A DNA stretch of 64,000 nt from Olsenella sp. SW781 (GCF_012027725.1 NZ_SJOU01000011.1:1-64000), one strand, 5' to 3'. Numbered from the stretch's first letter, positions 1 through 8,533 are shown. A program made the numbers and translations. The notes: generated from the letters alone by a model not told the origin.

Positions 1-222
1 TTTTTACAACCCGAAGCCCGCACACAGTACCAGCCCCGGTCTCGTGGGGTTGGAGATGGGTATAAAGGAAAGCCTTGGAACCCCCCCCCAGACACCCCCG
101 ACCAACATGGAAACGACGGCAAGCCGTCCCGGGCAACGCCTTAGGGAAGTCTTAGCGATTGGTTCATGCGCCGTTATGGCGGGCGCCCCTAGGCTTGGCT
201 GAGCCACGTCGAAGGGGGAATC

Positions 223-912
223 ATGAACACGACTCGCATCGCGCCGCGCAGGTACCTCAATCGCAGGAGGGCACGTCGCGTCCCGCTTGTGCTCGGGGCG
301 GCCGGCACGCTGGCGGTCGCGCTCGCCGTCGCGCTCTGGCTTGCGGTGGCCTCGGCCGCTGGCGGCGCGAGGCGGGCGGGCGGCTCGGCGCCGGCCAGCT
401 CCACGCCGCGCGAGGAATGGCGCGCGGGCGAGGTCCCCTTCCTCTACCAAACCGACCCGCAGTGGGCGAGCCACCCCTACGCCGGGGGGACCGTCGAGAA
501 GAACGGATGCGGCCCCACGTGCCTCTCCATGGTCTACGTGTCGCTTACCGGGCGCGACGACCTCGACCCCTCCGCCATGGCCGACTTCTCCGAGCGCGGC
601 GGCTACACGACCGACGGGATGACGGCGTGGGCCCTCTTGACCGACGGTGCGGCTGATCTGGGGCTCGTCTCCGAGGAGCTGCCCGCCAGCGCGGGCGCCG
701 TGCGCGAGGCGCTCCTCGCGGGGAGGCCCGTCATCTGCAGCGTGGGCCCCGGCGACTTCACCACCACGGGCCACTTCATCGTGCTCTCCGGCCTAGCCGG
801 GGACGGAGGGGTCGTCGTGCACGACCCCAACAGCGCCGAGCGAAGCTCGCGCACCTGGGACCTCGAGCGCGTGCTCGGCCAGTGCCTGAACCTGTGGGCC
901 CTCTCAGCGTGA
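223..912 (+). CDS. Secreted C39-like cysteine peptidase family protein
   Basis: 229 aa. The N-terminus is Arg-rich and followed by one hydrophobic segment (about residues 21-46), so the protein is anchored in or exported across the membrane. From about residue 70 a C39-like papain-fold domain follows: a Cys96 box (NGCGPTC), His184 in GHFIVLSG and Asp201 in VHDPN are the expected catalytic triad. Such domains occur in bacteriocin-processing transporters and in stand-alone envelope proteases; no ABC domain is attached here, so the substrate is unknown. The start ATG follows a GAAGGGGG ribosome binding site. It is transcribed alone and converges on the two-component operon. The EKNG stretch at residues 92-95 is encoded by the dispersed GAGAAGAAC motif. 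Confidence 0.8.
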   Translation: MNTTRIAPRRYLNRRRARRVPLVLGAAGTLAVALAVALWLAVASAAGGARRAGGSAPASSTPREEWRAGEVPFLYQTDPQWASHPYAGGTVEKNGCGPTCLSMVYVSLTGRDDLDPSAMADFSERGGYTTDGMTAWALLTDGAADLGLVSEELPASAGAVREALLAGRPVICSVGPGDFTTTGHFIVLSGLAGDGGVVVHDPNSAERSSRTWDLERVLGQCLNLWALSA

Positions 913-965
913 CGACGTGACGGGGGGACGGAGGTTTTGTCACCGCTCCGTCCCCCTGTCACGCG

Positions 966-2165
966 TCACGCGGGCAGCTCGACGGTGAAGGTGGTTCGGC
1001 CGTTCTCGCTCGCGGCGGAGATGGCGCCGCCGTGCAGCTCCACGATCTCGCGGGCGATGGCGAGGCCGAGGCCGGCGCCTCCGGTGGCCGTCCCGCGGGA
1101 CTCGTCCAGCCTGAAGAACCGGTCGAAGATCGCGCGGAGCTTGTGCGAGGGGATGGTCGCGCCCGTGTCGGACACGGTGACGACGACGCTCCCCTCCCCG
1201 GCCACGGCCCCGACCTCCACGGGCGTCCCCTCGTCGCTGTAGGCGATCGCGTTGCGCAACAGGTTGCCAAAGACGCGCGCGAGGCGGGAGGCGTCGGCCG
1301 TGAGCACGAGCGGCTCGCCGGGATCGTCTACCGTGCGCACGCTCCCCTCCACCGTCACGCGCGCCACGTTGCCGTGGGCGGCAAGCGCCGGGTAGAACTC
1401 GTCGGAAAGCTGGACGAGAAGCCCGGCGAGGTCCACGGGCGCAAACTCGAGCTCGATGTTCGTGAGGCTGTAGCGCGTGATGTCAAAGAACTCGTTCACC
1501 AGGCGCTCGAGGCGGCACGCCTTGTCGAGCGCAACGCCCGTGTAGCGAACCCGCTGCGCCTCGGGCATATCCGGCACCTCGTCCAGAAGCGAGAGATAGC
1601 CGATCACCGAGGTGAGCGGCGTCTTGAGGTCGTGAGCAAGGTAGGTCACGAGGTCGCTCCTGCGCGCGGACTCGTCGGCAAGCTGGCGCTCCCACTCTGC
1701 GGCGGCACGCTTGGCGTCGGCGGCAACGAGCGCGAGCTCCTCCCAGCCGGACGGGAACGCCTCATGGGCCTCCAGGTCGTGGGCGAGAAAGACGCGCAGC
1801 AGCTCGGCGGCTCGGGCGCGCTCCTTGAGGCGGACGCGGCGGGCCGACAGGACGGCCGCCACCGCACAGCCCACGGCGAGAAGCACGATGCCGCAGATGC
1901 CCAGCTGCATGAAGAAGTACTTGGTGCCAGAGACATCCAGCACCATCTCCGGCCAGAGGCCAAATTCGTTCAGGTTGTTGACGTTCAGGATCTGCGGGGC
2001 CAACCAGTCCATGAACGAGCCGTTCCAGGCCTTGTCCACAAAGCCGAAGACCGTGCTGAACGCTGCGGATGCGACCAGGATCGCGCCCGCCACCACCGCG
2101 ACGGTCAGGACGATCGACCGGGCCCCACCGTTCTTCTCGCCCGGGCTCTTCTCGCTAGCGCTCAA
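966..2165 (-). CDS. Sensor histidine kinase, VanS-like
   Basis: About 399 aa if translation starts at the TTG at 2165, which overlaps the response regulator stop by 11 bp; the start is uncertain because no better codon precedes the first membrane segment. Two membrane segments (about residues 17-40 and 84-106) flank a short extracellular loop. A HisKA domain follows with phosphoacceptor His178 in YLAHDLKTPL. The ATPase domain shows the N box (NLLRNAIAYS), a G1-like DTGATIP, and the G2 box GGAGLGLAIA. The layout and these motifs resemble VanS-type kinases. It works with the regulator encoded immediately upstream. The extracellular loop is short, so the signal may be sensed in or near the membrane. 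Targets are not evident; the C39-like protease is the nearest other gene. Confidence 0.88.
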   Translation of the reverse strand: MSASEKSPGEKNGGARSIVLTVAVVAGAILVASAAFSTVFGFVDKAWNGSFMDWLAPQILNVNNLNEFGLWPEMVLDVSGTKYFFMQLGICGIVLLAVGCAVAAVLSARRVRLKERARAAELLRVFLAHDLEAHEAFPSGWEELALVAADAKRAAAEWERQLADESARRSDLVTYLAHDLKTPLTSVIGYLSLLDEVPDMPEAQRVRYTGVALDKACRLERLVNEFFDITRYSLTNIELEFAPVDLAGLLVQLSDEFYPALAAHGNVARVTVEGSVRTVDDPGEPLVLTADASRLARVFGNLLRNAIAYSDEGTPVEVGAVAGEGSVVVTVSDTGATIPSHKLRAIFDRFFRLDESRGTATGGAGLGLAIAREIVELHGGAISAASENGRTTFTVELPA

Positions 2166-2868
2166 TCTTGTACCCCAATCCCCAGACGGTCCTGATGTAG
2201 CGCGGGTCCTCGAAGGAGTCGCCCATCTTCTCGCGCAGGTGCCGCACGTGCACCGTGATGGAGCCCGAGCCGCGCTCGTAGTACTCGTCACCAAAGATGC
2301 GCTGGTAGAGCTCTCGCGCGGAGACGACCGCGCCGTCGGCCTCGAGCAGGATCCGCAGCAGGGAGAACTCCGTCGGCGTGAGGGCGAGCGGGCGCTCGTT
2401 CAGGGTCGCCTCGTGGGCCGGCACGTCGAGCACGAGGCCTCGGCACGCGATGACGCCGTCCTTCTCGCCGTGCGCGCCGCCCGCCGCGTTGTACGTGGTG
2501 TAGCGCCTGAGCTGCGCCTTCACGCGCGCCACGAGCTCGAGCGGCAGGAAGGGCTTCACCACGTAGTCGTCCGCGCCCAGGGTGAGCCCGGCGATCTTGT
2601 CCGCCTGCTCGCCGCGGGCCGTGAGCATGATCACCGGGTAGCTGTGACGCTCGCGGATAGCCCGGCAGACCTCGAGGCCGCTCGCGCCGGGCAGCATGAC
2701 GTCGAGAATCGCGAGGTCGAGCGCCGGCGCGCCATCGTCCGTCACGCGGGCGACCGCCGCCGCGCCGTCGCCGAGCGTCTCCACCTCGAAGCCCTCCGCC
2801 TCGAGGTAGACGCGCACGAGCTCGCAGATCTCCGGCTCGTCGTCCACCACCAGCACACGTGCGCCCAT
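2155..2868 (-). CDS. Response regulator, OmpR/VanR-like
   Basis: 237 aa. The receiver domain (residues 4-118) has the acidic pair in VVDDEP, phosphoacceptor Asp56 in LAILDVMLP, and the conserved Lys in DDYVVKPF. The C-terminal winged helix (about 135-235) ends in WGLGYKIE, typical of the OmpR family. The LELVARVKAQLRRY linker resembles VanR-type regulators. I chose the ATG at 2868 because GAGGGGAGGGG lies immediately upstream; a longer reading from 2895 would include that site. It forms an operon with the kinase gene, overlapping its start. The interdomain linker holds a GEKDG stretch encoded by the dispersed GAGAAGGAC motif. A further copy of the motif lies just upstream (2904). Confidence 0.92.
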   Translation of the reverse strand: MGARVLVVDDEPEICELVRVYLEAEGFEVETLGDGAAAVARVTDDGAPALDLAILDVMLPGASGLEVCRAIRERHSYPVIMLTARGEQADKIAGLTLGADDYVVKPFLPLELVARVKAQLRRYTTYNAAGGAHGEKDGVIACRGLVLDVPAHEATLNERPLALTPTEFSLLRILLEADGAVVSARELYQRIFGDEYYERGSGSITVHVRHLREKMGDSFEDPRYIRTVWGLGYKIER

Positions 2869-3122
2869 GCGCCCCTCCCCTCGTATCGGCCACAAGGATA
2901 CGCGAGAAGAACGCGGCAGTTCCTAACGTTTGCTTAAGGGCGCGGTGAGGCAGGGAAGCAGGTTCGTTTGTCTCATTCGAACGCCGCGCGTACTCACTTC
3001 TCGTATTTTCATTTTTCGGAAGTGAAACTGGATTCACTTCCGCTAATCGCAAACTCAAAAACGAGGCTGCAGAGAAACCCGGACATGCAGCGCGACCCTG
3101 ATGTGGTAAGCTAGCTATATGA

Positions 3123-3134
3123 GAACATTTGTTC
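3123..3134. promoter_or_regulatory. SOS (LexA) box candidate
   Basis: GAACATTTGTTC is a perfect match to the GAACN4GTTC core recognised by LexA/DinR in Gram-positive bacteria. It follows a CTATAT -10-like element, so a bound repressor would block initiation. The same arrangement recurs at 8506 before a DNA repair gene. It controls the Abi-like gene at 3294. Confidence 0.65.
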
Positions 3135-3154
3135 TGTTCAGGAAGGATGAGCCT

Positions 3155-3223
3155 ATGGTCGCCAGAGTCGTTCGGAACTCATCGTATGATCCTCTTGTTG
3201 GAGCCCGCAGAAGTGGGTAAGAT
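3155..3223 (+). CDS. Possible leader peptide (22 codons)
   Basis: A short reading frame beginning MVARVV, preceded by AGGAAGGA at good spacing, lies between the SOS box and the Abi-like gene. A longer in-frame start at 3119 overlaps the SOS box. The peptide is basic and matches nothing I recognise. It is followed by a hairpin (3234-3270), so it could be a leader peptide or just part of a long 5' UTR. Confidence 0.3.
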
Positions 3224-3233
3224 AAGTATCGAT

Positions 3234-3270
3234 GGGCCCGGAATGACCGCTGCGTAGCATGTCACCGGGC
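3234..3270 (+). other. Leader hairpin before the Abi-like gene
   Basis: Perfect 7-bp arms, GGCCCGG and CCGGGCC, enclose a 23-nt loop with a second GAC/GTC pairing. No T-run follows. It ends about 14 nt before the TAGGGGG ribosome binding site of the gene at 3294, so it may shape translation rather than terminate transcription. Confidence 0.4.
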
Positions 3271-3293
3271 CTGAATGCTCTGTAGGGGGTTCA

Positions 3294-4064
3294 ATGCCCG
3301 AGGTATCAAGAGCAGTCTCCGAGAGATGTGGCGACTTCCCATGCGAATCGGACGAGACGCGCGCGTGGGTTGAGCGATGGTTGTCGCCTGCACGGTTTGG
3401 TCCCTATCTCGAGGCGGCAAATGGCAATGTCGGCAAAGCCCTAGAGCTTTACCACTGGAACGTTCGTCTGTGCCAAACGCTTATGGGAAACATCGGCTGC
3501 TTCGAGGTGGCGCTGCGTAACGCATACGACCGGACGCTATGCGAGGCCTGGAATGGCAACGAGCATTGGCTGTTCGACAAGCTCTCTCCAGTCAGAAGAG
3601 CCATCATGCGCACGAGCAAGGGCGGCAGGATGCTCGACGTGAGCCTGCCCAACAGAAAGGCTATTGGGCAGGCACGGGACCGTGCCCATGACCCCAACGA
3701 TCCCAACCAAGTCATCTCAAACCTCATGCTTGGCTTCTGGTCGCACCTAACCGACCGAAGCAGAGAACGCGACCTGTGGATCCCCGCGTTGCACAGAGCC
3801 TGGTCGAAGGGAACGGACCGCGCCGTGCTGCACCGCCATCTCTACGCCATCAACAAAGTAAGGAACCGCGTGGCGCACAACGAGCGACTCTTTAATCCAG
3901 TTCGCGAGGAGTTCAGGCCGTCTCTCGTCGATGCCCACATCGTACGTTTGATGGATGAGCTCTCTCCTGAGGCAACTCACTATCTCTACGGAGAAAACAA
4001 CGGGAGGACGCCTTTCGAGGTTTTCTGCGAGCAGAACCCCGTTCCCGTTGAGGTTATGCTGTAG
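3294..4064 (+). CDS. Abi-like HEPN family protein (abortive infection)
   Basis: 256 aa, soluble. The N-terminal half (SPARFGPYL about residue 31, then helices) matches the Abi-like family, whose members belong to the HEPN superfamily and include phage-resistance proteins such as AbiD/AbiF. Near the C-terminus R190-N-R-V-A-H195 is the Rx4H HEPN RNase motif. HEPN nucleases usually cleave RNA when activated. There is no adjacent antitoxin. The gene stands alone behind a perfect SOS box and a 170-nt leader, which suggests expression after DNA damage or phage replication stress; that is an inference. The start ATG is preceded by TAGGGGG. Confidence 0.75.
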   Translation: MPEVSRAVSERCGDFPCESDETRAWVERWLSPARFGPYLEAANGNVGKALELYHWNVRLCQTLMGNIGCFEVALRNAYDRTLCEAWNGNEHWLFDKLSPVRRAIMRTSKGGRMLDVSLPNRKAIGQARDRAHDPNDPNQVISNLMLGFWSHLTDRSRERDLWIPALHRAWSKGTDRAVLHRHLYAINKVRNRVAHNERLFNPVREEFRPSLVDAHIVRLMDELSPEATHYLYGENNGRTPFEVFCEQNPVPVEVML

Positions 4065-4100
4065 CGGCGCTGCCGAACAGACGGCAGCGCCGCTATCCTG

Positions 4101-5366
4101 TTACGCCACCTGGCGCCTCCTGAACGAGACCACCGCCACGGGGGTCGAGACGAGCGCAAGCGCCGCGTAGACGAGGAGAACCATGCCGATGAGGTCGAGC
4201 ACGACCGGGCCGAGCGGGTAGGACTCGAGCGCCGTGTAGAGCACGCTGAAGTTGGCGAAGTTGATCGGGAAGAGGGCGAGCGCGCGCTCGAGCGCGCCCA
4301 CGCCCGCCGAGGGGACGAGCCCCGTGAGCAGCACGAGCACCACGTCCGTCAGGAAGACCGCGAGCGTCGAGGGGGTGCGCGACGAGAGCGCGAGCGTGAG
4401 GCACGAAAAGCCCAGGCACGCGGCGTACATGAGCCCCACGCACGCGAGCGCGGCCTGCCCCGCCGTGAGCGGGTAGGGCGAGGAGAGCGCCATGCTCTGA
4501 ACCGAGAGCCCGAAGCCCTCCGCCCCGTAGAAGGCAAGCGAGACCCCGACGATGATGGCGGCGCTGAGGGCGAAGAGGGCGGACGCGTAGGCGAGTCCCG
4601 CCACGACCTTGGCCGCCACGAGCGTCGAGCGGCCGCGCCGGGTGGCGAGCACCACCGCGTCCGCGCCGGACTGGTACTCGAAGGAGAACGCGGGCGCCAG
4701 CGTCACGCACGCCGCCAGGATCGCGAAGACGAGGAAGGCCGCGCAGTCGACCACGTTGCCCCAGCCGCCCGAGTAGCCGTACTCGATGGGCTCGGGCACG
4801 GAGGAGCGCATCTCCGTCCAGTACGCGCGCTCCGCCTCGGAGTACTCCCACATGCCGCCCTGGCCGTCGTCGAGGGACTGCTGGGTGAGCTCGGCCGCCG
4901 CGCCGTACCAGTCGGCCGCCATCTCGGGCGTCACGCGGGCGGCCGTCTGCGCGGGCTCCTCGCCCGAGATCCGCCAGGGGCGCAGCAGCCAGCTCCAGTA
5001 GGGGTTGTAGAGCTCGTAGACCTCCTCGTCGGAGAAGCTCTGGAACATGAGGTCGTAGACGGCCGAGCCCGTCATCTGGGTCACGGCGTCGCGGTCGATG
5101 CGCGAGAAGACCGCCTCCTGGTAGGCGGCTATGTCCGCCGCCGCGCGCTCGGCGGTTATCGTGCCCGCGTGCTCCTCGGCGTCGGTGCGCATCTGCGCGA
5201 TCGCCTCGGTGCCGGAGACGATCTCGCCTCGGGCGTTCGCCGTCTTGGTCTGGACCACGTTGAGCGCCATGATGGCGACGAGGAAGACGACGACGCCGAC
5301 GTTTGCCGCGAGCGCCACGCGGCGGGAGAGCATCTTCTTGAGCTCGAACAGGATGAGCCTAGGCAT
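4101..5366 (-). CDS. ABC-2 type transporter permease
   Basis: 421 aa. It begins with MPRLILFELKKML, typical for ABC-2 exporter permeases, followed by a membrane segment (about 17-37), a large extracytoplasmic domain (about 38-150), and five or so membrane segments in the C-terminal half. It is the membrane partner of the ATPase encoded just upstream, with which it overlaps by 8 bp; the ribosome binding site AAGGAGGG lies inside the ATPase gene. It is the last gene of an operon that starts with an ECF sigma factor. A large loop between TM1 and the other segments is common in permeases for lantibiotic or antibiotic export and immunity. The substrate is unknown. Confidence 0.85.
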   Translation of the reverse strand: MPRLILFELKKMLSRRVALAANVGVVVFLVAIMALNVVQTKTANARGEIVSGTEAIAQMRTDAEEHAGTITAERAAADIAAYQEAVFSRIDRDAVTQMTGSAVYDLMFQSFSDEEVYELYNPYWSWLLRPWRISGEEPAQTAARVTPEMAADWYGAAAELTQQSLDDGQGGMWEYSEAERAYWTEMRSSVPEPIEYGYSGGWGNVVDCAAFLVFAILAACVTLAPAFSFEYQSGADAVVLATRRGRSTLVAAKVVAGLAYASALFALSAAIIVGVSLAFYGAEGFGLSVQSMALSSPYPLTAGQAALACVGLMYAACLGFSCLTLALSSRTPSTLAVFLTDVVLVLLTGLVPSAGVGALERALALFPINFANFSVLYTALESYPLGPVVLDLIGMVLLVYAALALVSTPVAVVSFRRRQVA

Positions 5367-6288
5367 GGCGTCCCTCCTTGAAGTGGGTGCCGCGGGCGGC
5401 GCGGGGCGAGCCCGCCCCGGCGGCGCCGTCGCGGAACACGTACAGGTACAGGTCCTCGAGCGTGGGCTCGGCGGGGGCGGAGCCCGGCACCCTGGGCTCG
5501 TCGGCCACGTAGCGCAGGAGCGCCCGCCCGCCCTCGAGATGGCGCACGTTGCCCACCGTGAGCGCAGCCTCGAGCGCCTCGGCCCGCTCGGCCGGGACGA
5601 CGGCCTCCCAGACCCTGCCCTCGGCCTTCGCCACGAGCTCGGCCGGCGGCCCCGAGAGCACAACCGCGCCCGCCCGCATCACGAGGATCTCGTCCGCGAT
5701 GTGCTCCACGTCGGAGACGATGTGCGTGGAGAGAAGGACGATCTTGTCGCGCGCGAGGCCGGCGATGAGGTTGCGGAACCGCACGCGCTCCTTGGGGTCG
5801 AGCCCGGCCGTGGGCTCGTCGAGCACGAGGACCTCGGGGTCGTTGAGGACGGCCTGCGCGATGCCGAGGCGCTGGCGCATGCCGCCGGAGAAGGTCCGGA
5901 TGCGCCTGCGCTCCTCGCCGCCGAGCCCCACGCGCTCGAGGAGGGCGAGCGAGCGGTCGCGCGCGTCGCGGCGGCCGAGGCCCTTGAGGGCGGCCATGTA
6001 CTCCATGAAGTCGAGCGCCGTGAACTCGGGGTAGTAGCCGAAGTCCTGCGGCAGGTAGCCGAGGAGGGCGCGGTACTCGTCGCCCATGCGCGCGACGGGC
6101 GCGCCGTCGTAGCGCACCTCTCCCGAGGTGGGGCGCAGCACCCCGCAGACCATCCTCATGAGCGTGGTCTTGCCGGCGCCGTTGGCGCCGAGCAGGCCGT
6201 AGACGCCGGGGGCGAGCGTCGCGCTCACGCGGTCCACGGCGATCTTGGGCCCGAACTCCCGGGTCAGCCGGTCGAGCGTCAGTTCCAT
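5359..6288 (-). CDS. ABC transporter ATP-binding protein, BcrA-like
   Basis: 309 aa. Walker A (GANGAGKTT, about residues 34-42), the signature FSGGMRQR, Walker B with VLVLDEPTAGLD and the switch His in LLSTHIVSD are all intact, so it should be active. A C-terminal accessory domain follows, as in BcrA/NatA-type exporters. The ATG at 6288 was chosen because the protein family starts directly with the first beta strand; upstream in-frame codons have no ribosome binding site. It is translationally coupled to the permease gene. The sigma factor upstream suggests induction by an envelope or antibiotic stress. Confidence 0.9.
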   Translation of the reverse strand: MELTLDRLTREFGPKIAVDRVSATLAPGVYGLLGANGAGKTTLMRMVCGVLRPTSGEVRYDGAPVARMGDEYRALLGYLPQDFGYYPEFTALDFMEYMAALKGLGRRDARDRSLALLERVGLGGEERRRIRTFSGGMRQRLGIAQAVLNDPEVLVLDEPTAGLDPKERVRFRNLIAGLARDKIVLLSTHIVSDVEHIADEILVMRAGAVVLSGPPAELVAKAEGRVWEAVVPAERAEALEAALTVGNVRHLEGGRALLRYVADEPRVPGSAPAEPTLEDLYLYVFRDGAAGAGSPRAARGTHFKEGRHA

Positions 6289-6411
6289 GTTCGGCCTCTT
6301 CTCTCGTAGGCGATTGTTGACGAGCACTACCATGCACGCTGCGCGCGAATGGCTGTGTTTTGCCAGTTGGCGATTGTCTTGCGGCGCAGAATGTATGTTG
6401 TCCAGTCTCTG

Positions 6412-7176
6412 CTAGAGCGCGCCTGCGGGCGCGGGCGCGTCGGCGAAGCCGGAGGCCGCCGCACGCAGCCACGCGCGGGCCTGGGCCGCCGCGAAGGCGA
6501 GGGCTGCCGCCGCCGCGGCCCACCAGGCAAGCGCCGCCGCGGGGCCGAAGGCCGCCGGGCAGAGGGTGCGCGCGAGGACGCAGGCGGCGCACACGCCGGC
6601 CGCCGCGGCGACGGCGGCGACGGTCGCGTCCGGGCTCGCCGCGCGGCGGGCGGCGAGGAGCCCCGCCCCGAGGGCCACGAGGTAGGGCGCGAGCCCCTGG
6701 GCGAGCACGGCCCAGGGCGCACCTCCCACCGGGCCGGAGAGGGCGGAGAGGAGGGCGATCGCGAGCGCATCCGCGCAGCAGAGCACGAGCCCCCGGGCAC
6801 ACGCCGCGGCCTGGGCGTTCACGGGGCAGGCGGCCTCGAGCTCGGCCATGCCGCAGGAGCGCGAGCGCGTGACGCCCGCGAGCGAGGCGAGCGCGAGCGC
6901 CGCCCCGAGGGCCGCCGCGACCGTCCCGACGCCGACCCCGGAGAGGGCGCACGGCACGGCGAGAAGGACGAGCGCTGCGTGCAGCGCCCACGCCCCCGCA
7001 CCGACGCGGCGGGCCTGGCCGGCGACCACCTCCACGGCGCGCGGCCGGGAGGGCCGTGCCATCTCGGCCGCGACTGCCTCCACGAGCGCGCGGGGCGGGG
7101 CGGCGTCGGTGCCGGGCGCCGCCCGGTAGTGGTCTCGCAGCGCGTCCTCGAGGGCGCGTTCTTCTCGCCTTCTCAT
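6412..7176 (-). CDS. Membrane protein, possible anti-sigma factor
   Basis: 254 aa, extremely Ala-rich. A charged cytoplasmic N-terminus of about 75 residues (starting MRRREERALEDAL) is followed by six hydrophobic segments in three pairs. It overlaps the sigma factor gene by ATGA, which points to coupled translation, and genes in this position usually encode the cognate anti-sigma factor. I see no zinc-binding HxxxCxxC motif, so this is inferred from position only. It could instead be a third subunit of the ABC exporter downstream. A 123-bp gap separates it from the ATPase gene. Confidence 0.6.
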   Translation of the reverse strand: MRRREERALEDALRDHYRAAPGTDAAPPRALVEAVAAEMARPSRPRAVEVVAGQARRVGAGAWALHAALVLLAVPCALSGVGVGTVAAALGAALALASLAGVTRSRSCGMAELEAACPVNAQAAACARGLVLCCADALAIALLSALSGPVGGAPWAVLAQGLAPYLVALGAGLLAARRAASPDATVAAVAAAAGVCAACVLARTLCPAAFGPAAALAWWAAAAAALAFAAAQARAWLRAAASGFADAPAPAGAL

Positions 7177-7682
7177 CGTGTGCCTCCCCACTCGTCCGTC
7201 GATACGTCCAGGTTCGCCCGCAGCGCATCGAGCGCCGACGACAGGGCGCGCGCCGCCGCGAACCTGCTCATGCCCAGCGCGGCGCCCACCTCGCCGACCG
7301 TGAGGCCCTCCCCGTACCTGAGCTCGAGCGCCTCGCGCTGGGCGCGGGGCAGCCGGGCGAGAGCGGAGGCCAGGTCGCGGCGGTCGTCCGCCTCGCCCGG
7401 GTCGCCCCCGCCGGGGAGCGCCTCCGGGAGATCGGCCCACGAGGACGCGCGGTCGCGCGCCATGTCGGCGCAGACGTTGCGGGCGATGGTGACGAGGTAG
7501 GCGCGGGCGCGGCCCCGATCCCGGTAGCGCGAGCGGGCGCGGACGAAGCGCAGGAACGTCTCCTGCGCGGCGTCCTCGGCGAGCCCCGCCGGTGCGTGCC
7601 TGCGGCAGTACCGCAGCACGTCCGCGTAGTGCTCGCCGACGAGGCGCTCCGCCTCGTCCGTCCGCCCGTTCTTCTCGTCCAC
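7173..7682 (-). CDS. ECF-type RNA polymerase sigma factor
   Basis: 169 aa. Region 2 (about residues 14-80) contains the AEDAAQETFLRFV core and the RAYLVTIARNVCADMARD helix; region 4 (about 108-160) contains LPRAQREALELRYGEGLTVGEVGAALG, a typical helix-turn-helix. There is no region 1 or 3, as in ECF factors. Translation starts at a GTG (7682) after GGGAGGTGG. Residues 3-5 (EKN) are encoded by the dispersed GAGAAGAAC motif. First gene of the operon with the putative anti-sigma protein and the ABC exporter; it probably activates its own operon. Confidence 0.9.
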   Translation of the reverse strand: MDEKNGRTDEAERLVGEHYADVLRYCRRHAPAGLAEDAAQETFLRFVRARSRYRDRGRARAYLVTIARNVCADMARDRASSWADLPEALPGGGDPGEADDRRDLASALARLPRAQREALELRYGEGLTVGEVGAALGMSRFAAARALSSALDALRANLDVSTDEWGGTR

Positions 7683-7770
7683 TGCGCCACCTCCCTCTAT
7701 CCCTATTAACGGCCCAGCGGGCCGGGATGAGCGGTCGAATCGATATTTCTTTGTAGGTCGGATGACAACT

Positions 7771-7790
7771 GGCCGCCCCTTTGGGTGGCC
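7771..7790 (-). terminator. Hairpin downstream of higA
   Basis: GGCCGCCC and GGGTGGCC form an 8-bp stem with one G-T pair around a 4-nt loop, 45 bp past the higA stop. There is no T-run, so termination is a guess. Confidence 0.35.
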
Positions 7791-7835
7791 TCGAATGTCG
7801 AGAGATGACGTTTGGCAGAGTCCGCGTGGTACGGA

Positions 7836-8189
7836 CTACAGCACAGCGGCAATCTTGGAGAAGGGCTTTATCTTTCTGAGCTCAGGCTCGAGCTTGCGTC
7901 GGGCCACCTCGATGTCGTACGCCGCCTGCGCACGCAGCCAATACCCGTCAGAAAGGCCAAAGAAGCGACAGAGCCTCAGGTCAGTGTCGGCGGTCACGGA
8001 GCGGCGCCCCAACACAATCTGTCCTATGCGCTGCGCAGGTATGCCCGTCTCCTTAGCAAGACGGTACTGTGAGATGCCCATAGGCACGAGAAACTCGTCG
8101 CGCAGCAGCTCGCCCGGAGTAATGGGGGCAACCACCTCCCCCTCGTGAACAGGCTCAGCGATAGTCAACGATTTCGACACCCTCGGCAC
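7836..8189 (-). CDS. higA: HigA-type antitoxin
   Basis: 117 aa. A central XRE-type helix-turn-helix (about residues 23-80) with PGELLRDEFLVPMGISQYRLA and GLSDGYWLRAQ is the HigA hallmark. HigA binds and inhibits HigB and represses the operon. The order toxin first, antitoxin second is the usual higBA order. The start is a GTG at 8189 inside the higB gene, giving a 35-bp overlap and coupled translation; a second GTG four codons on is possible. Confidence 0.88.
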   Translation of the reverse strand: MPRVSKSLTIAEPVHEGEVVAPITPGELLRDEFLVPMGISQYRLAKETGIPAQRIGQIVLGRRSVTADTDLRLCRFFGLSDGYWLRAQAAYDIEVARRKLEPELRKIKPFSKIAAVL

Positions 8190-8433
8190 CTCCCTCGACC
8201 CACCGAAAACAGACTCGGAACTGGTCGTTGATGCGGATGCTGAATTGCCCAGCTCTATCTCCGCTCAGTGCCTCGAGACGATTTCCCGGCGGAATTCTGA
8301 GGTCAGACAGCTCGTTTGCGATTTGCAACTGCCGAATCTTTCTCAGTGCAACGCGCTCGAACGCCAAGAACCTTGCAACGCGAAATCCCGATGAGAGCCG
8401 TTCGGTATCCTTGTCTGCAAATGACCTAATCAT
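8155..8433 (-). CDS. higB: HigB-type RelE-family toxin
   Basis: 92 aa. It begins MIRSFADKDTERL and ends with the RIND-QFRVCFRW strand and EIVDYR, matching HigB/RelE-fold ribosome-dependent mRNA endonucleases. Basic residues expected at the active site lie in the central helices and near Arg/His positions of the C-terminal strands. The ATG at 8433 has GAGGCGAT upstream. It shares a 100-bp divergent promoter region with the SOS-boxed DNA alkylation repair gene. Confidence 0.88.
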   Translation of the reverse strand: MIRSFADKDTERLSSGFRVARFLAFERVALRKIRQLQIANELSDLRIPPGNRLEALSGDRAGQFSIRINDQFRVCFRWVEGGAEGVEIVDYR

Positions 8434-8505
8434 AGTATCGCCTCGCGTTACTACTGTCAATCTCAATTCCGCCGCCACGTTCCATGTGCTAGACTCATTA
8501 TATAG

Positions 8506-8517
8506 GAACATGTGTTC
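8506..8517. promoter_or_regulatory. SOS (LexA) box candidate
   Basis: GAACATGTGTTC fits GAACN4GTTC exactly and lies right after a TATATAG element, 16 bp before the AlkD-like start codon. The layout copies that of the box at 3123. It could also affect the divergent higBA promoter. Confidence 0.7.
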
Positions 8518-8533
8518 GTTTCAAGGGAGCCAC

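Noticed and set aside
4-774. Minus-strand frame covering the C39-like protease
   Set aside because: Arg/Gly-rich translation with no motif; the plus-strand frame has signal, catalytic residues and ribosome binding site.
2166-2294. N-terminal extension of the histidine kinase into the response regulator gene
   Set aside because: The extra residues (Thr/Arg/Ser-rich) are an out-of-frame reading of the regulator's DNA-binding domain.
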